From the NCBI RefSeq assembly GCF_964340395.1, contig NC_135558.1, forward strand, positions 18,000,271 through 18,064,270: DNA of 64,000 nucleotides. The letters are read 5' to 3'. The notes under the pieces were generated by a model. The model was not told the origin of the DNA. It saw only the letters and a program-made list of their open reading frames with translations, and made no database searches. The stretch's first letter is position 1. Every line of letters begins with the position of its first letter. Both the position numbers and the translations under genes were made by a program. Below are positions 1 through 12,292 of this stretch, one piece after another. Source of the DNA: Glandiceps talaboti (lineage: Eukaryota; Hemichordata; Enteropneusta; Spengelidae).

Positions 1-3000
1 TTTGTTTATTTCTTCAGTCAGGAAGATCTAACAGGTGACTCACGTCTATACATGTAAATGTGGACACCCCCCCCCCACCCCCCCCCCCCCCCACCCCCCT
101 CCTCAACATACAGATCTATGGCAATGCATTTACACAAACTAAATTGAGCGATCTGATGATTTCATTTTTGGGAAGAACCCAGAAACTGTACAGTAATTAG
201 CTTCATGACTGTAGCGAAAATACCCCAAAATCCCAACCCTGTGTACATGATACTATCAACACTAAGGATAATTTTATCATTACTTCACTGCATATGAATC
301 CATGATTCTATTCCATTCCATTAATTTAAGAACATAAGAATTGAAAATCAGGATTTTCCAAATTTTTAAGTTTTTGTGTACAAAAAAAATACCCCTCCTT
401 CCTCCCTCCATAGAATTTAATTAAAATATTCACTTACATATTAAAATTAATTGTGCTTTTACATGTAGTTGAAGTATGCAACTTTCAAGTCTGTCTTTAC
501 AAAGTCATCACTCAGCAATATGATTAATATTCAAAGCAGGTTATAACAATACTTTACCTACGTAATATTAAAGTACCTGCAGTAATTTCAATGAAGTTTT
601 GTCACAAACGTTTTCAAAAAACCAACAGTACATACATTACAAGCATAATTCATCCTACTGAAGACTAACAGTATCACGCCCTTTGATGTATTTTTTGATC
701 TGCTACACTGCAGTGTAGTCTGTTTACTGCACTGTTGGTGATTTCCATAGTTGTCAGACTTCACAGCCAGCACAGTAAACAGGATAGCTACATTGTACAC
801 TGCAATTTTCACGGTTCAGATCCACACAGTTTTGTTATTTTTGTTGACACATAAAAAATAGTTTGTAATACTAGAATATATTTACTCATCACCGTGGTAA
901 CAATGATATCTGTAGCATTACTTGCAGACAAACTACCTGAATCAGGGGTGAACAAATCATTTTGTGAACTGTTGGTCCCCGGACCAGAACCTTAAAAAAT
1001 CCAGTGGTCCTGCTGAAAGAATTAGTGGTCCCAGGTCCCGCTAATGTGAAACATTAAATCTTGCCTATGAATCTGTATATTCAGACAATTTTTTAACATA
1101 GTTATTAACAGTAAGGTACTGGTCCAACGGACCAGACAAGGTAAAATTTGTGTGGTCCGCCCAAACAAATCGCTAGTCCCGGACCCAGGACCAGTGGATT
1201 TGTTCACCCCTGTGAATGATTCGATACCAAAGTTTTGGGTGGTCCAAGAAATTCTCCTTGACAGTAGGACAGGCGGGGCAGAGGTCACGTTTACTGTTAT
1301 GATTGTCTGGATCGAATCACTCTTGTCTGACCGACATTCATTAGGTTGCATATTATTTCCCCTACACATTTGTGATTGCACTCATACCATTCAAATTAGA
1401 TAACTTTATGACATAGATAATTTGCCTTCATCATTTTAGCCTTGATGTTTTGATTGGTAACTGCCCTCATAATGCCCAGGCCAGGGTACAAATACATTTA
1501 CATGTACGTTTTTTTGTAGTCTGTACCCACTTCAACGTATACATGATCATTATGCATAAGTTGAGTTGTATGCGAGTACTTGTATATATTTAGACAAACA
1601 AGTTGCCACAAGTCTAGCCTAGAGTCAAATCATGTGGGATTTTGGTTATCGCCTCTCCCCACTGTAGCATATTAAGATAACATTTTTATATCTGAAGGAT
1701 GGACCAGAAAGCTAATGCAAGTTCTTTTTGTTTTTGGGGTTTTGAAATTTACCTGCTGTGAGATGGAGAAGGGAGCAGTATGATGTTAATATAATATTAT
1801 TACCATATTCATTGATCATACGCCTTTATTTCAGGTTTGAGTGTACAACTGTTACCCATTATCCTAGACAGTGACGAGGGGCAGTGTGCCCTCTCTAATG
1901 ATAGCCACATTTTATAATTGTAAGTCAGTAAAACTGGCATTTCTTGTGAGTCACCACATAGTAAGAGATAGGAGAACACCAAATTTTGGTGCCTCACTAG
2001 AAACTGTGTGCATCAGTGGCATGTCAAATTGGCTTAGAGGGCATACTGATGAGAGGTGATAGCCAAAATCCCCTCGTGACTCAACAAGGCCACCACATGT
2101 TAGACTTTGTAACTGAAATATCATGTATTTATGTAATACTCAGTAATACTTATACGGGTGAAATCATTGTCAGTAAGCCTCTGGATAAACTTAGTCTTTA
2201 TATCAATTCTAAGCTACATTGTACTTTACTTCACACCAATCATATTTTAAAGAGTTCATGAAAACATGACCTCCTTGGTACATGTAAATACGACCTCCTT
2301 TAAAATATTGATGGGTCATTGACAATGCAACTCATAAAATGACATTGCTAAAGGACCTTGAAACTGATAGGTAATCAGCTAGGTTCAGACTACTTGTTAT
2401 GCAAATCTGGCCACAGCAATTAAATTCTTAGTTTACAAAGTACTAGTACTTTGGAAAAATTATGAAATGGATCACCATCATGTCAGTAAGTGTGTGTGTG
2501 CAGAAGTAAGGCCACAATAATCAAATTATCTGTTTGTGTCCAGATACGTATGCAGGCAGGTACACACATGTAAGGTAGGCAGACTACTGGTTCACGCTTC
2601 AACTGCGAACAAGGCCACAATATTCAAAGTCTTTCTTTGTACTATCCCATGAATATTTTGAGAAAGGGTAAATGGATCTGAGTTGACATGTTTACATTTG
2701 TCATGGAAATTAGGTCACATTAGGTCACAGTAAGTTTTACTTGTTTTGCATCTGCTAAAGTTAGAACAAGTTGGTGCATATTGCCATAATGGTTCAAGGC
2801 CAAACTATGGCCAGCATACTTAAATTCTTTGTTTAACAGACCATGAAAATCTGAAAAGGCGGGCTATTGGTTATTTGTCTTCCTTTCAATATGGCCAACC
2901 AAATGAAATCTTTTGTTTCATGGCCAACTGAAATCTGAAAAGATGAGTGGATAGAAATACAATATTCTGTTCGCTTAAAAACATAAGTCCTCCGTGTCTG

Positions 3001-3027
3001 TGAAAACAAATCGAAATGATATCTCAC
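1..3027. other. Leftmost 3 kb, no coding exon resolved
   Basis: Probably intronic to, or downstream of, the unknown minus-strand gene. It contains a poly-C tract (about 68-112) and an inverted-repeat element at 943-1212. The remaining ORFs are short and lack splice support or family resemblance. Confidence 0.5.
943..1212. mobile_element. 270-bp inverted-repeat MITE, TGAAT flanks
   Basis: The ends are a perfect 16-bp terminal inverted repeat, CAGGGGTGAACAAATC at 943-958 and its reverse complement at 1197-1212. The pairing continues imperfectly inward through GGTCC/GGACC-rich sequence. The direct repeat TGAAT flanks both sides (938-942, 1213-1217). The CAGGGGTG terminus resembles hAT elements, but an 8-bp duplication is not seen, so the superfamily is uncertain. 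It has no coding capacity. Confidence 0.8.
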
Positions 3028-6000
3028 CTCTTTCCAAGGACTGCCTAATAAGTTCTGGTTCAACATTATTCAGGAAAAGTTTGGCTGTCAATTTCAACGA
3101 ATCTCTTTCTTCTACTGGTATCTTTGAAATGTATTTCGTATCGAAACATTCCACATTTTGTAAATTTCTAGCGTTCTCTCTATTCACATGTTTGCTCCAG
3201 CTGTTCAGTGTTGCCACCAAACTTGTTTTCAACTGTGGGAAAATAAGGGGGAAAAAGCGGCTGTCTTAATGGAAGTTGAAAGGACTATACAAACACAGTA
3301 GTAAATTGTACAAAAGTTAATGGCTGTGGCAGAATTAGGCACAATTATGTAAATTAACGTAATTAATCAAAACAATCTACCCTCATTGCACACTCTACTG
3401 CAGTGATAGCATTGACCTGGTAAAAAGACAAAGAAAGGGGAGAAGATATCATCATTACAAAGAATACCACTTTAATTTTGAAGTATATGACATGTCTTTG
3501 GATAATATTCAAACTACTGTATGTCTTGCATAATTATAAAATAAATTAAAATATTAATGCTGAAGCTTGTCAAATTATGCAAATCAGGAGATTACAATGA
3601 ATAATGTTTAATCAGTTGTGAAGAAAAAGTGATTATACCAAAAATAAATATTCATAAACACATACTTCTAATAAGCTTGAAACTGTAGAATTCCTCCTTT
3701 GATTTGTTGTTTTTATTTAGAGGATAGTGTAGGGTGGGGGTGGGGGTGGGGGTGGGGGTGAGGAAGGATATTTCCAATCCAGTGCCATTGCCTTGAAGTT
3801 CTAATTTATTGCACACTTAGTTGACTGTTCTATTTTCGGCTGAAAAATGGGAGGAAGGTACATGTAGAACATGTTAGCATTCCTATCATCAATCCTATGT
3901 TTGGCACTATATAATATAGTGAATGTCATCAACATGAACATTCTATCACCCTGGGAAGACACAGAAAAATACCAATGGTATGATTAAGTTTCTGATGTTA
4001 CAGCATGTAAAAATATCATAGTCGATATAGGATCCACTAATCCCTATTTGCAATCCATTGGACAACATAATACACACACATACATATATATATTATATAC
4101 AGTAATATCATTGGAATGCATCTATCTCTCTCTGTACTAGTTTAGTAGTTACATGGCGACATTATGTACAATGACATTTTAAGGTACTTTGTGTACTTAT
4201 GTTTGGAAAGAGAAAATAAAATTTTCACATAGACAGAAAAATAAATGTTTTGGGAAACTTGACTATGCAAGTGAATTGTTTCCAAAAGCTTGAATTGTCA
4301 TTATAGTTGCATTCAAAATGGACCATAAAAGTTCTGTCTTATGTTCAGTTCAGCAGAGAGGTTGGAAAAACTCAAACTTTTTTGCTCTGCTGATCATGTA
4401 TGGCTGTGAGTTGTACTTTACTAAACACTAAACAGGTTACCTGAGAGTTATGACTTTGCATTTTGAAATAGCTAAAGCGATTATCATAAATTATGCAAAT
4501 TTTTGATTGGTATGCATGCAAGTACATGTAGCATGACATTGTCCTTGCATGGTGTCCTTGCTTCACGACACAAAAGATGACACATCATTGTCCCACATCG
4601 AGGTTGATGACACCTCTCATTTCAAACCATCACAAAATATCATATGGCATTGAGTAAACCGTGGCTTAACAACTGACACATTAATGACAGACTACATATC
4701 TATTGATTGATTGATTGATTGACTGAAATGAATAGAAGGGTCCTACAAAAGTTCTTTTATTCTGCTAGTCCAGAATGTAGCCTCAAATCAAGTCTGCTTT
4801 GGAATCCTTGCACAGCTTCTGCCTAGTGTCAAGGATAAAAACAGGCCCATAAATTGATAATAGCTATGCACATTAATACTGCGGCTAGACCGACTTGGCC
4901 AATCAGAGACCTTGATTTTGGTTGGTTATATGGCGCCACAACGCACTCTTTCTTAGGGTGTGACCTATATTATGCTCAGCACTCAATTTACATAAAACAA
5001 ATTCCACAAAATTTTGAAAATGATCCATTTGAGCCAATCATGCCTACCATAGTATCAGTAAGATAGACAACTCATTCGGTAGGGTTATGTGCCAAAAACC
5101 CGGGGGTATGCCCCCCTCGTTTATTGACACATAATCCTCCCGAACTCGTTGACTATCTATTACATATTGGCAAGTCATTCTGGAACCTTGAGGCTATACA
5201 AAATGTATTTTGGGCTCTGGTACTCTGAAAACGTAAACAACACTTTGTGTATCATACAGTAGAGACCAGAGTATAGTATATTGGACTTTGATAATATCAT
5301 GAATATAGAGCAGATCTTGTAATTTTACCAATAAATCAAATAGCCTATGTCAAAAAGATAAAAAAATATCTGATCAAACAAGAACTGTTTGTAAACACAG
5401 TATTTCTCACAACACATTATGGTAGAACTAAATATCACAACAGTTTATTTATCTTATTAGTTTACCAAAGTATCTTCTGCTCATAATTATGGTACTAGGG
5501 GAGGTTGGTACAATTTTCATCAGCAAACGGTTAAAGGTGAGGCTGCTAATATGTTGAATGCTAACGCCATTAAGGACTGGAACAATCTACTAGCATCAAT
5601 AAAACAGATATCACAAAGAAATGCCTTTAAAAAAGCTGTCAAATCGTATCTGTCCAGTACACTAAGGGATACTGAAAACAGCGAGTTTATTCGTTATTAG
5701 TTACTTTGCCTCCATGTTTTCCCTATTTCTGGTATTCTTTTCCATTCCATGTAGTTAAACACCTTTGCTTATCCCGCCACTTTCTTGAATCACTGTATGG
5801 ACCCAACTGGAAACAAGTCTTTGACTTTGTGGGTTATCCAAGTAATTCAACAATTTGTACCAGTTTTTATTTGGTGTCTATCTTGTTGTTTTACTGAAAT
5901 AAACTAACTGTAAGTTTAGAGGAACAAAAAGTTTGTTAACCCCCCACTCCCCCCCCCCCCCACCCCCCTGTGGTCTTCTTGGCTACATTTCCAGTCACAC

Positions 6001-7377
6001 CGACATATACCAAAATGCATGTGAAGTGTTTACTTTGTAACTGTATGAATAAAGTTTTTTCCAGGTAAACATTCTGAACATACAACATGTACCCTGTTGT
6101 GAAGATGTCTTGGTTATGACTACTGATCTTACATTGTACATGTATATGAGATATCACTACATCCAAGAATGCAGCATTTGGTGGACAGATTGTGCTGCCA
6201 TCAATTCACATTGATTAATTTGTTTGTTTTTGTAAGCAAACCAGATGAGAACAGTGATATGGTATTGACATTCCACACAGGTCTGTTAATGTGTATAACA
6301 ACACTCAACTTCTGAAGCAAGCTTTATCATTATAAAGGCCTGGGTTTCAATCCCAGGTTCTTGCATTACTGTTATATCCTATCAGCGGAGACATAGGTTC
6401 ATTCTTTTGTTCTTGGCCAACTTTTTCTATAGCTTTGTAAGACAACTGTTTTTTTTTCAAATCTAAAGTTTAATCCTTTTTTCAAAGAGGACCTTAAATA
6501 ATTATTTCATCACGATCTTTGTATGTAAATAAAATCCACAAGATCTTTCAGACAGTGAACTAAATCTCTTTTTTTTAGTCTCAAGCAACCACATAGTTTT
6601 GATTAAAAAGACTATATTTAATTTTTTTATTTCAATAAAAAATATTCATTGGTATTGTACATGTAAGTCATTCATAGACTCAACAAATGAATAAACTGGC
6701 CTTCTTTACAACATTGAATTCACAATCCCTTGATAATTTAGTTTTCATTTTTATTCATCTGTTTTTATGAGTGCATGTGGAAAGTCAATTTCTCACTCAT
6801 TTTATGTATTTTATGACAATAAAGTATATTATTATTATTTTAAAATTGTTTTTGGTGTCAGTAGAAAAATACCTGTTACAGGAATTGTAGCATTTGATTC
6901 GGGTTAAACATCGGAATGAAAAAAGGCACAAAAAACAGACGAAAAAGCCCTAAAACTCACAGCAAACACTACAATTATTGCAGCTATACTTAGGCCTGAC
7001 AAGAAATTGTGTAGTTCCAATTATGCTCAATTTTAGAATAGGGTACGTAATTTTTTTTAAATTTTTATTTATGTGTGAGTGTCTAGTTCAGGTGGTTATG
7101 TTTTCCATATGGTCTCTGTGTTATTGGTTTCTTCTCATCAGATGTACAGTCATTACAGATTGGAAGAAGAGTTTTATATTGTCTTTTTTTAAGTTGATGT
7201 CAGTTTCCGCATCCAGTATTTCTCACGAGCCTTCACAAATTTTGCGATTTTATTTTTCTTCTTCTCAAATACGTAGGGAAAAAAGAGGTTAGGGTCAGCA
7301 GTGAAAAACTAGGTGGGGTCGGGTAACTGGAACCAAACAAATTGTTTTAGAGGCCTTACAGGGTAACAGGGGTACAT

Positions 7378-7422
<45 letters not shown>

Positions 7423-8445
7423 GATATATATCACATGCAGGTATTATCAATAGCTTTACATACAAAGGTTGCTCAAAGCATTTTCCAATTTAAAATAAAA
7501 ACAAAATTTTTGTCAAGGAAATTGTTATCTGTAACTTAATTCAAATACATTTCACCTCATGCTAGCTATTCACAATGTTGAATTTTAATTTCAGTAGAAT
7601 ATAATTAGCATATTATTAACTGGTTTACTAGAGGATTTAATTAACAGAATCTTCTAATTAGTGTGATCATGTATAGTATTGTGGCTATATCCCTGTCACG
7701 CCCACCTCCGGATCTCTATAGACTATAGTCATGCGTTTGTAAAATTTCCATCACCGCAATCGAATAGATTTGCATACATGTACAATTTGGATGAGTAAAT
7801 ATAATATCTATTAGTAATAACATAAATTTAATATTATGGTTCTGATTTTTTCTTCTTCGAGAAATATATTGTATTTGTTTTGTTTTATGCTATGTCATGC
7901 AATGCGTAACTCGGTCAACGAGTTCAATAAAAGTCACGCTGTTGAGCATTACACCGTATCACAATGACCAAGCAATTCTATACCGTACACTGACAGTGAT
8001 CGACTGCAGTGTAACGTGCGTGTCTGTATGAACTTTTGGTCCACGGAAAGGCGAGTGTACTATGTTGGGTTACAGAAAACGTTTGCCTCTTTTGTTGATA
8101 TTCCCACACTGAATAAATCGTTGAAGGAAATAGACTGAAAAGAACCTTGGAGTTTTCGTACTGTTTTGTAAGAAACGAAACGCCTACCTATCTGGTTCAA
8201 TGTTTAGGTTACTACGTCTGTTTGGTGTTTCATAACAGTCATTGATTGAACTTGTACACACCAGCGCGGCATGCTTTACTCGTGGCGCAAAAAACTACAC
8301 TCAGTGCTGAAATGGGTGAAATTCTTACCTCATCTGATGGACTACGAGTGGTTTGCCTCTTTAGCCTATTCCAGCTGATGATATTACCACTGTGAATCAC
8401 AATACTCGTCGCGGAAGGAATTATCGGAGTGTCCAAGTCCGCCAT
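3028..8445 (-). CDS. Unknown gene, N-terminal exons (partial)
   Basis: I do not recognise this protein. Three coding exons can be joined in phase on the minus strand: 8445-8329 (39 codons, starting MADLDTPIIP and ending at a GTAAGA donor), 3416-3381 (12 codons, acceptor ACCAG, donor GTAGAT) and 3232-3028 (68 codons plus one base, acceptor CCCACAG, donor GTGAGA). Together they give 119 residues. The third exon reads as a soluble, charged, mostly helical segment (for example KIPVEERDSLKLTAKLFLNN) with no signal peptide or membrane span. The first intron is about 4.9 kb and may hide further small exons. The gene lies head to head with VARS and so probably shares its promoter. No exons could be called below 3028. 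Exon 1 is the best supported; linking it to the other two rests on phase and splice sites only. Confidence 0.5.
3733..3762. repeat. GGGGGT tandem run, quadruplex-forming motif
   Basis: Five or so consecutive GGGGGT units in the large intron of the unknown gene. Four or more G-runs with single-base loops satisfy the usual G-quadruplex pattern. Confidence 0.85.
5456..5920 (+). mobile_element. LINE ORF2 C-terminal remnant and 3' UTR
   Basis: A frame ending at TAG 5697-5699 reads HNYGTRGGWYNF, then NAIKDWNNLLASIKQ and NAFKKAVKSYL. This is the pattern seen at the C terminus of non-LTR retrotransposon ORF2 proteins (H.Y.TR...F, A...WN.L, AFKK.LK.YL). The following 200 bases have 3'-UTR character, ending near a TGAAATAAAC signal. 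It is 5'-truncated, as usual for LINE copies. Confidence 0.7.
6325..6445 (+). repeat. Dispersed repeat pair with 16725-16850
   Basis: It shares CCCAGGTTCTT, the TATCCTATCAG.GGAG block and TTCTATA..TTTG with 16725-16850 in the same orientation and spacing. It is a small unclassified interspersed repeat. Confidence 0.5.
6740..6842 (+). mobile_element. LINE-like 3' end with (ATT)n tail
   Basis: The sequence includes GTGGAAAGTCAATTTC and ends in AATAAAGTATATTATTATTATT. A related stretch occurs at about 61430-61500 (GTGGAAAGCCAATTTCC). A shared 3' end with a simple repeat tail suggests a non-LTR retrotransposon or SINE family. Confidence 0.4.
7380..7421. repeat. (CA)n microsatellite
   Basis: A pure CA run of about 20 units in the large intron of the unknown gene. 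Confidence 0.97.
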
Positions 8446-8848
8446 GGTGAGACACTGGTCGCCAATCACGTGAACAGACCAGTCTTTGGCAATTTGGACT
8501 GAACCATTCTAATCTAAACTCGTTTTGGGTAAGGTTTCCGTGTAATTTTCAGCTTCGTTTGTGTACTTATTCAAGGACATGTAAATTTGCTAATATTTCG
8601 AAAAACCACATTTCGAGGTAAAATTTGTATTTTCGTAGTTAAAATATCTTGATAGAATAAATTCATATAATAAATTGCCAATTAAACGGCGGTCTCAACT
8701 TCAGTAACTTGCTCCCCCTTTTTTTAAAATGGTAAAATATTTAGGGATTTCTTCCGGGTTTTCCGACCGACAACGAGGCTAAAGACATGCGTGGAAGCAG
8801 AAGGTCTTTTTTTCTCATGCAATCACCGGTTTCCGACAGTAAGCTCAC
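8446..8848. promoter_or_regulatory. Probable bidirectional promoter / 5' UTRs
   Basis: About 400 bp separate the minus-strand start ATG (8445) from the first VARS ATG (8849). With divergent housekeeping-type genes this close, a shared TATA-less promoter is the simple reading. No TATA box or other core element is obvious. The transcription start sites cannot be fixed from sequence. The inference comes from gene orientation only. Confidence 0.5.
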
Positions 8849-8888
8849 ATGTTGCATGGAATTGCACGATATTTTGTCAGAAACTTAA
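8787..8888 (+). other. Upstream ORF overlapping first VARS ATG
   Basis: A 33-codon ORF opens at ATG 8787 and closes at TAA 8886-8888. It overlaps the VARS ATG at 8849 in another frame and ends before the ATG at 8981. If it lies in the mRNA it would favour initiation at 8981 over 8849. Whether it is transcribed depends on the unknown start site. Confidence 0.3.
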
Positions 8889-9961
8889 TAGATTCGCAAA
8901 TTCTAAAACAATCAGTGCGTTTCAAGTATCGTCTGGTCCATCCACAAACAATTCAGAAAGAGGAAAAGTTGTGTGCAAAAATGGAAACTGGAAACGATCA
9001 GGCACAAGTGGCGTCTGCATCGACCGGTGCTGGTGATGCAGAAGGGCAGTCTGACCAACCCAAAACAGCAGCCCAGCTAAAAAAAGAAGCCAAGAAACAG
9101 GCGAAATTGGAAAAGTTCAAACAAAAACAGGAGAAGCAAGCCAAGATTCAAGAGAATCAAACAGATGTACGTATCTCGTCATTTTATTCTGAGCATGACT
9201 AATATATAACAATATATAACTTACCATTTAGCATATGGAATATTGTTTGTAAATGTTGACATCTACTCTAGCCATGTATGCCATGTATATAATATATAAT
9301 CAGTAAATTATGAAAATAAACATTAAAAATAAAATTCATAAAATACAGTTATGTCTATTTAATCTGAGTAAAATAACTGTAAAATGGTGTGGGGTATAAA
9401 ATTGAGCGATCGGTAATGTGATTATGGTTGTGTCTGTAAGATATGTTTTTGCAACTTTCTTTGATAGATTTAATTGGCATATAAACTAATGGGTTGAGGC
9501 AAGTTTACAATAATGTAAACAGTAGCAATGTCAACTCCCAGCCACTGGTCACAGAACAGTACTGTTGGATATTAGCCTTTCAAATAATTGCAAATGTATC
9601 AACCCAACCTTGATATTACATTACATTGTGTAGTACAATGTATGCCATTGCAGTATATTGTTCTTGCACCAATGCCTCTTGGTTGGTTATGCCACTTTGG
9701 TCATTTTCGTCTTGGACTTGAACTTTCATATACCCTTCACATCACTTTCCATCAGCGGGTGAATTTGAGATGACATTATAGCTAAAATGATGTAGGCTTT
9801 ACTATGTATTAAGTTAAAGTGCATGTATACGTAAATATATTGCAATAAAAATGATGAATGTACATGTACTTGGTTTCCATAGAAAAAGAAGGAGAAGAAG
9901 AAGAAAGATGCTAAAGTTGTGGTTACATATGATGTACCAACTGCAGCTGGAGAGAAGAAAG
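8849..9961 (+). other. VARS1: VARS exons 1-2: leader and lysine-rich linker
   Basis: Exon 1 is 8849-9166 (phase 0, donor GTACGT) and exon 2 is 9883-9961. The first 44 residues, between ATG 8849 and ATG 8981, are rich in Arg, Lys, Ser and hydrophobics. Their first acidic residue is at position 15 (the DSQ segment). This is compatible with, but does not prove, a mitochondrial presequence. After Met45 comes an Ala/Gln/Lys coiled linker, then [10 protein letters not shown] and the conserved TYDVPT..GEKK that leads into the catalytic core. Confidence 0.85.
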
Positions 9962-10080
9962 GTAGGATAGTAGTTTGAGATGTGATATGTTGCCATAAAT
10001 GGCTTTATCAGACATGTATGTATACAGAGGACAGGGAGCTCACACGTTTTACATACAAGCATGCATTTGTGTGCGTACAC

Positions 10081-10136
<56 letters not shown>

Positions 10137-11925
10137 CCAGCGTGCACACGCGTGCGTGCAATTACATTGTCATGCACACATACACATACAAATGTACACA
10201 CATACACATACACACGTGTATGTATGTAATATTGTACATTTGTATGTGTATGTGTGTGCATGGATGTGCTTCTATGTTATGATCAGTATTAATTAAAATC
10301 CCAAGTCAATATACAACATGTAGAGTGACATGAGAGTGATGTGACCATGAATCCAAAAAAGAGAACATTTTTGGGGTATTTATCTTTGTACCATATATAT
10401 ATATCAGAACATGAATGTAAAATGTTGTGTATAAAATGTATATATTTACCTTTCCCTTGTACAGATACTGCATGTGCAATGCCTGATTCATACAGTCCAC
10501 GTTATGTAGAGGCTGCTTGGTATCCATGGTGGGAAAAAATGCAGTTCTTCAAACCAGAGTACAATGTATGTCATTTTTTGAGAAATTTGTAATTTTGTAA
10601 AATTGTTTGAAAGTTTGATTAAGACAGTTGAGGTATTATTTGATAGGAAGCTATATATCAGATCCTAATTAGGTAATATTGTTTCTTTTTGTTCAGTCAA
10701 GGAAAATGTGAGTGACCTAAGGGGTCTTGTCACAATGAATCACTAGACGAGTAGTGAAAAACCTTTGGTCACAAGTATTTTCTGGCTAAATGAAGAAAAA
10801 TACTAGGGAATATAGTATATAATTATTTTTCCTCAAGCATAATTTGTGAAAGTTGGGAAAAATAATGTTGATTTGGATCGTTTTGACTTATGTTTTGAGC
10901 ATGTCAGACACAGGCACAGGTTGTTGTGATGTAGAACTACCAGAGTATATAATCCATATTTTCTGATCAAAGACAATAACTTGGCTTGTGCATGCCATAA
11001 TTAGATATTCATTCTACCATGGAAAATATTAAGTGTCATGAGGGGTCTTGTCACTAAATTATATGATTACAAATCATAGATAAGTCATGACAACCCCATT
11101 GGTCGTCAGTATTGTCTGGCTGATGAAAGAAAAATTTGGAATCACATAATTACACCTGCACAACCATAATTTATATTTTAAAAAAATTGGAAACAACAAG
11201 GACAGCCAGGGAATGAGAAATGAATGCTTTACTTTGTGTCCTAGTGATGATTGTGAGAAAGTGTGGAACCATTCAAATGAGCTGTGTTTTTATGGATATT
11301 AAGTTAACGACTGATTTCGATTCATGACCATTTTGGGAAAACAAGGGAGAACGGTCGAGACTTTATTTTGTTTATGATTTATGTTTAGGAAAGTCACAGC
11401 CTGTTGGATTGTTGTTGAAATGTTTTATTATGAAGCAGCTGTATTTCATGCAAATCAAAAGTGAAAGTGAAAGAATATTGTACAGCAACTGACAACTTAC
11501 AGTGTTTGATTTTGGACTTTTTTTGTAAAGAGGAATGTTATACAGCTCTTATCAAGTGTGTCTGTCACTAAAACTACGGATATTGTCCATTCCCTTTTTG
11601 CGACGTGATTGATTTTCATTGTATCAGTGACTTATTTGTTGTCCTTTCCCTTTTTGCAATTTGGTTTATTTATATTGTATCAGTGACTTATGTGTTTGTT
11701 TCTGGCAATTATGACTGTTCTCTGTTGACATGTTTCAGCGAGGTCCACTGAAAGAGGAAGTTGCTAAAGGTGCTAATATATTCATGATGTGTATACCACC
11801 ACCCAATGTCACCGGGTCGCTACATTTAGGACATGCACTGACCAGCGCTGTACAAGACTCCCTAACAAGATGGTGAGTGATGGGATAATGTATACATGTT
11901 TTATTTAATATTAAATAAATAATTA

Positions 11926-11982
<57 letters not shown>

Positions 11983-12040
11983 TTTGTGTGTTTGTGTGTG
12001 TGAGTTTGTGTGTGTGTTTGTATGTGTATGTGTGTGTATG

Positions 12041-12095
<55 letters not shown>

Positions 12096-12229
12096 GCCAC
12101 TAGTACATGTATGTCTGTCTGCCTGTGTGTCTGTGTGTGTGTTTGTATGTATGTATGTATGTATGTATGTATGTATGTATGTATGTATGTATGTATGTAT
12201 GTATGTATGTATGTATGTATGTATGTATG

Positions 12230-12292
<63 letters not shown>

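Larger units (their letters stand above)
3417..8328 (-). other. Large first intron of the unknown gene
   Basis: This 4.9-kb stretch carries a G-rich run at about 3733-3760, a LINE 3' remnant at 5456-5920, poly-C at about 5941-5967, an (ATT)n-tailed LINE 3' end at about 6740-6842 and a (CA)n at about 7380-7420. I see no other coding exon, though small exons cannot be excluded. Confidence 0.5.

Noticed and set aside
9814-10296. CA/TG-derived ORFs around 10.0-10.3 kb
   Set aside because: Low-complexity translations of the (CA)n microsatellite in VARS intron 2.
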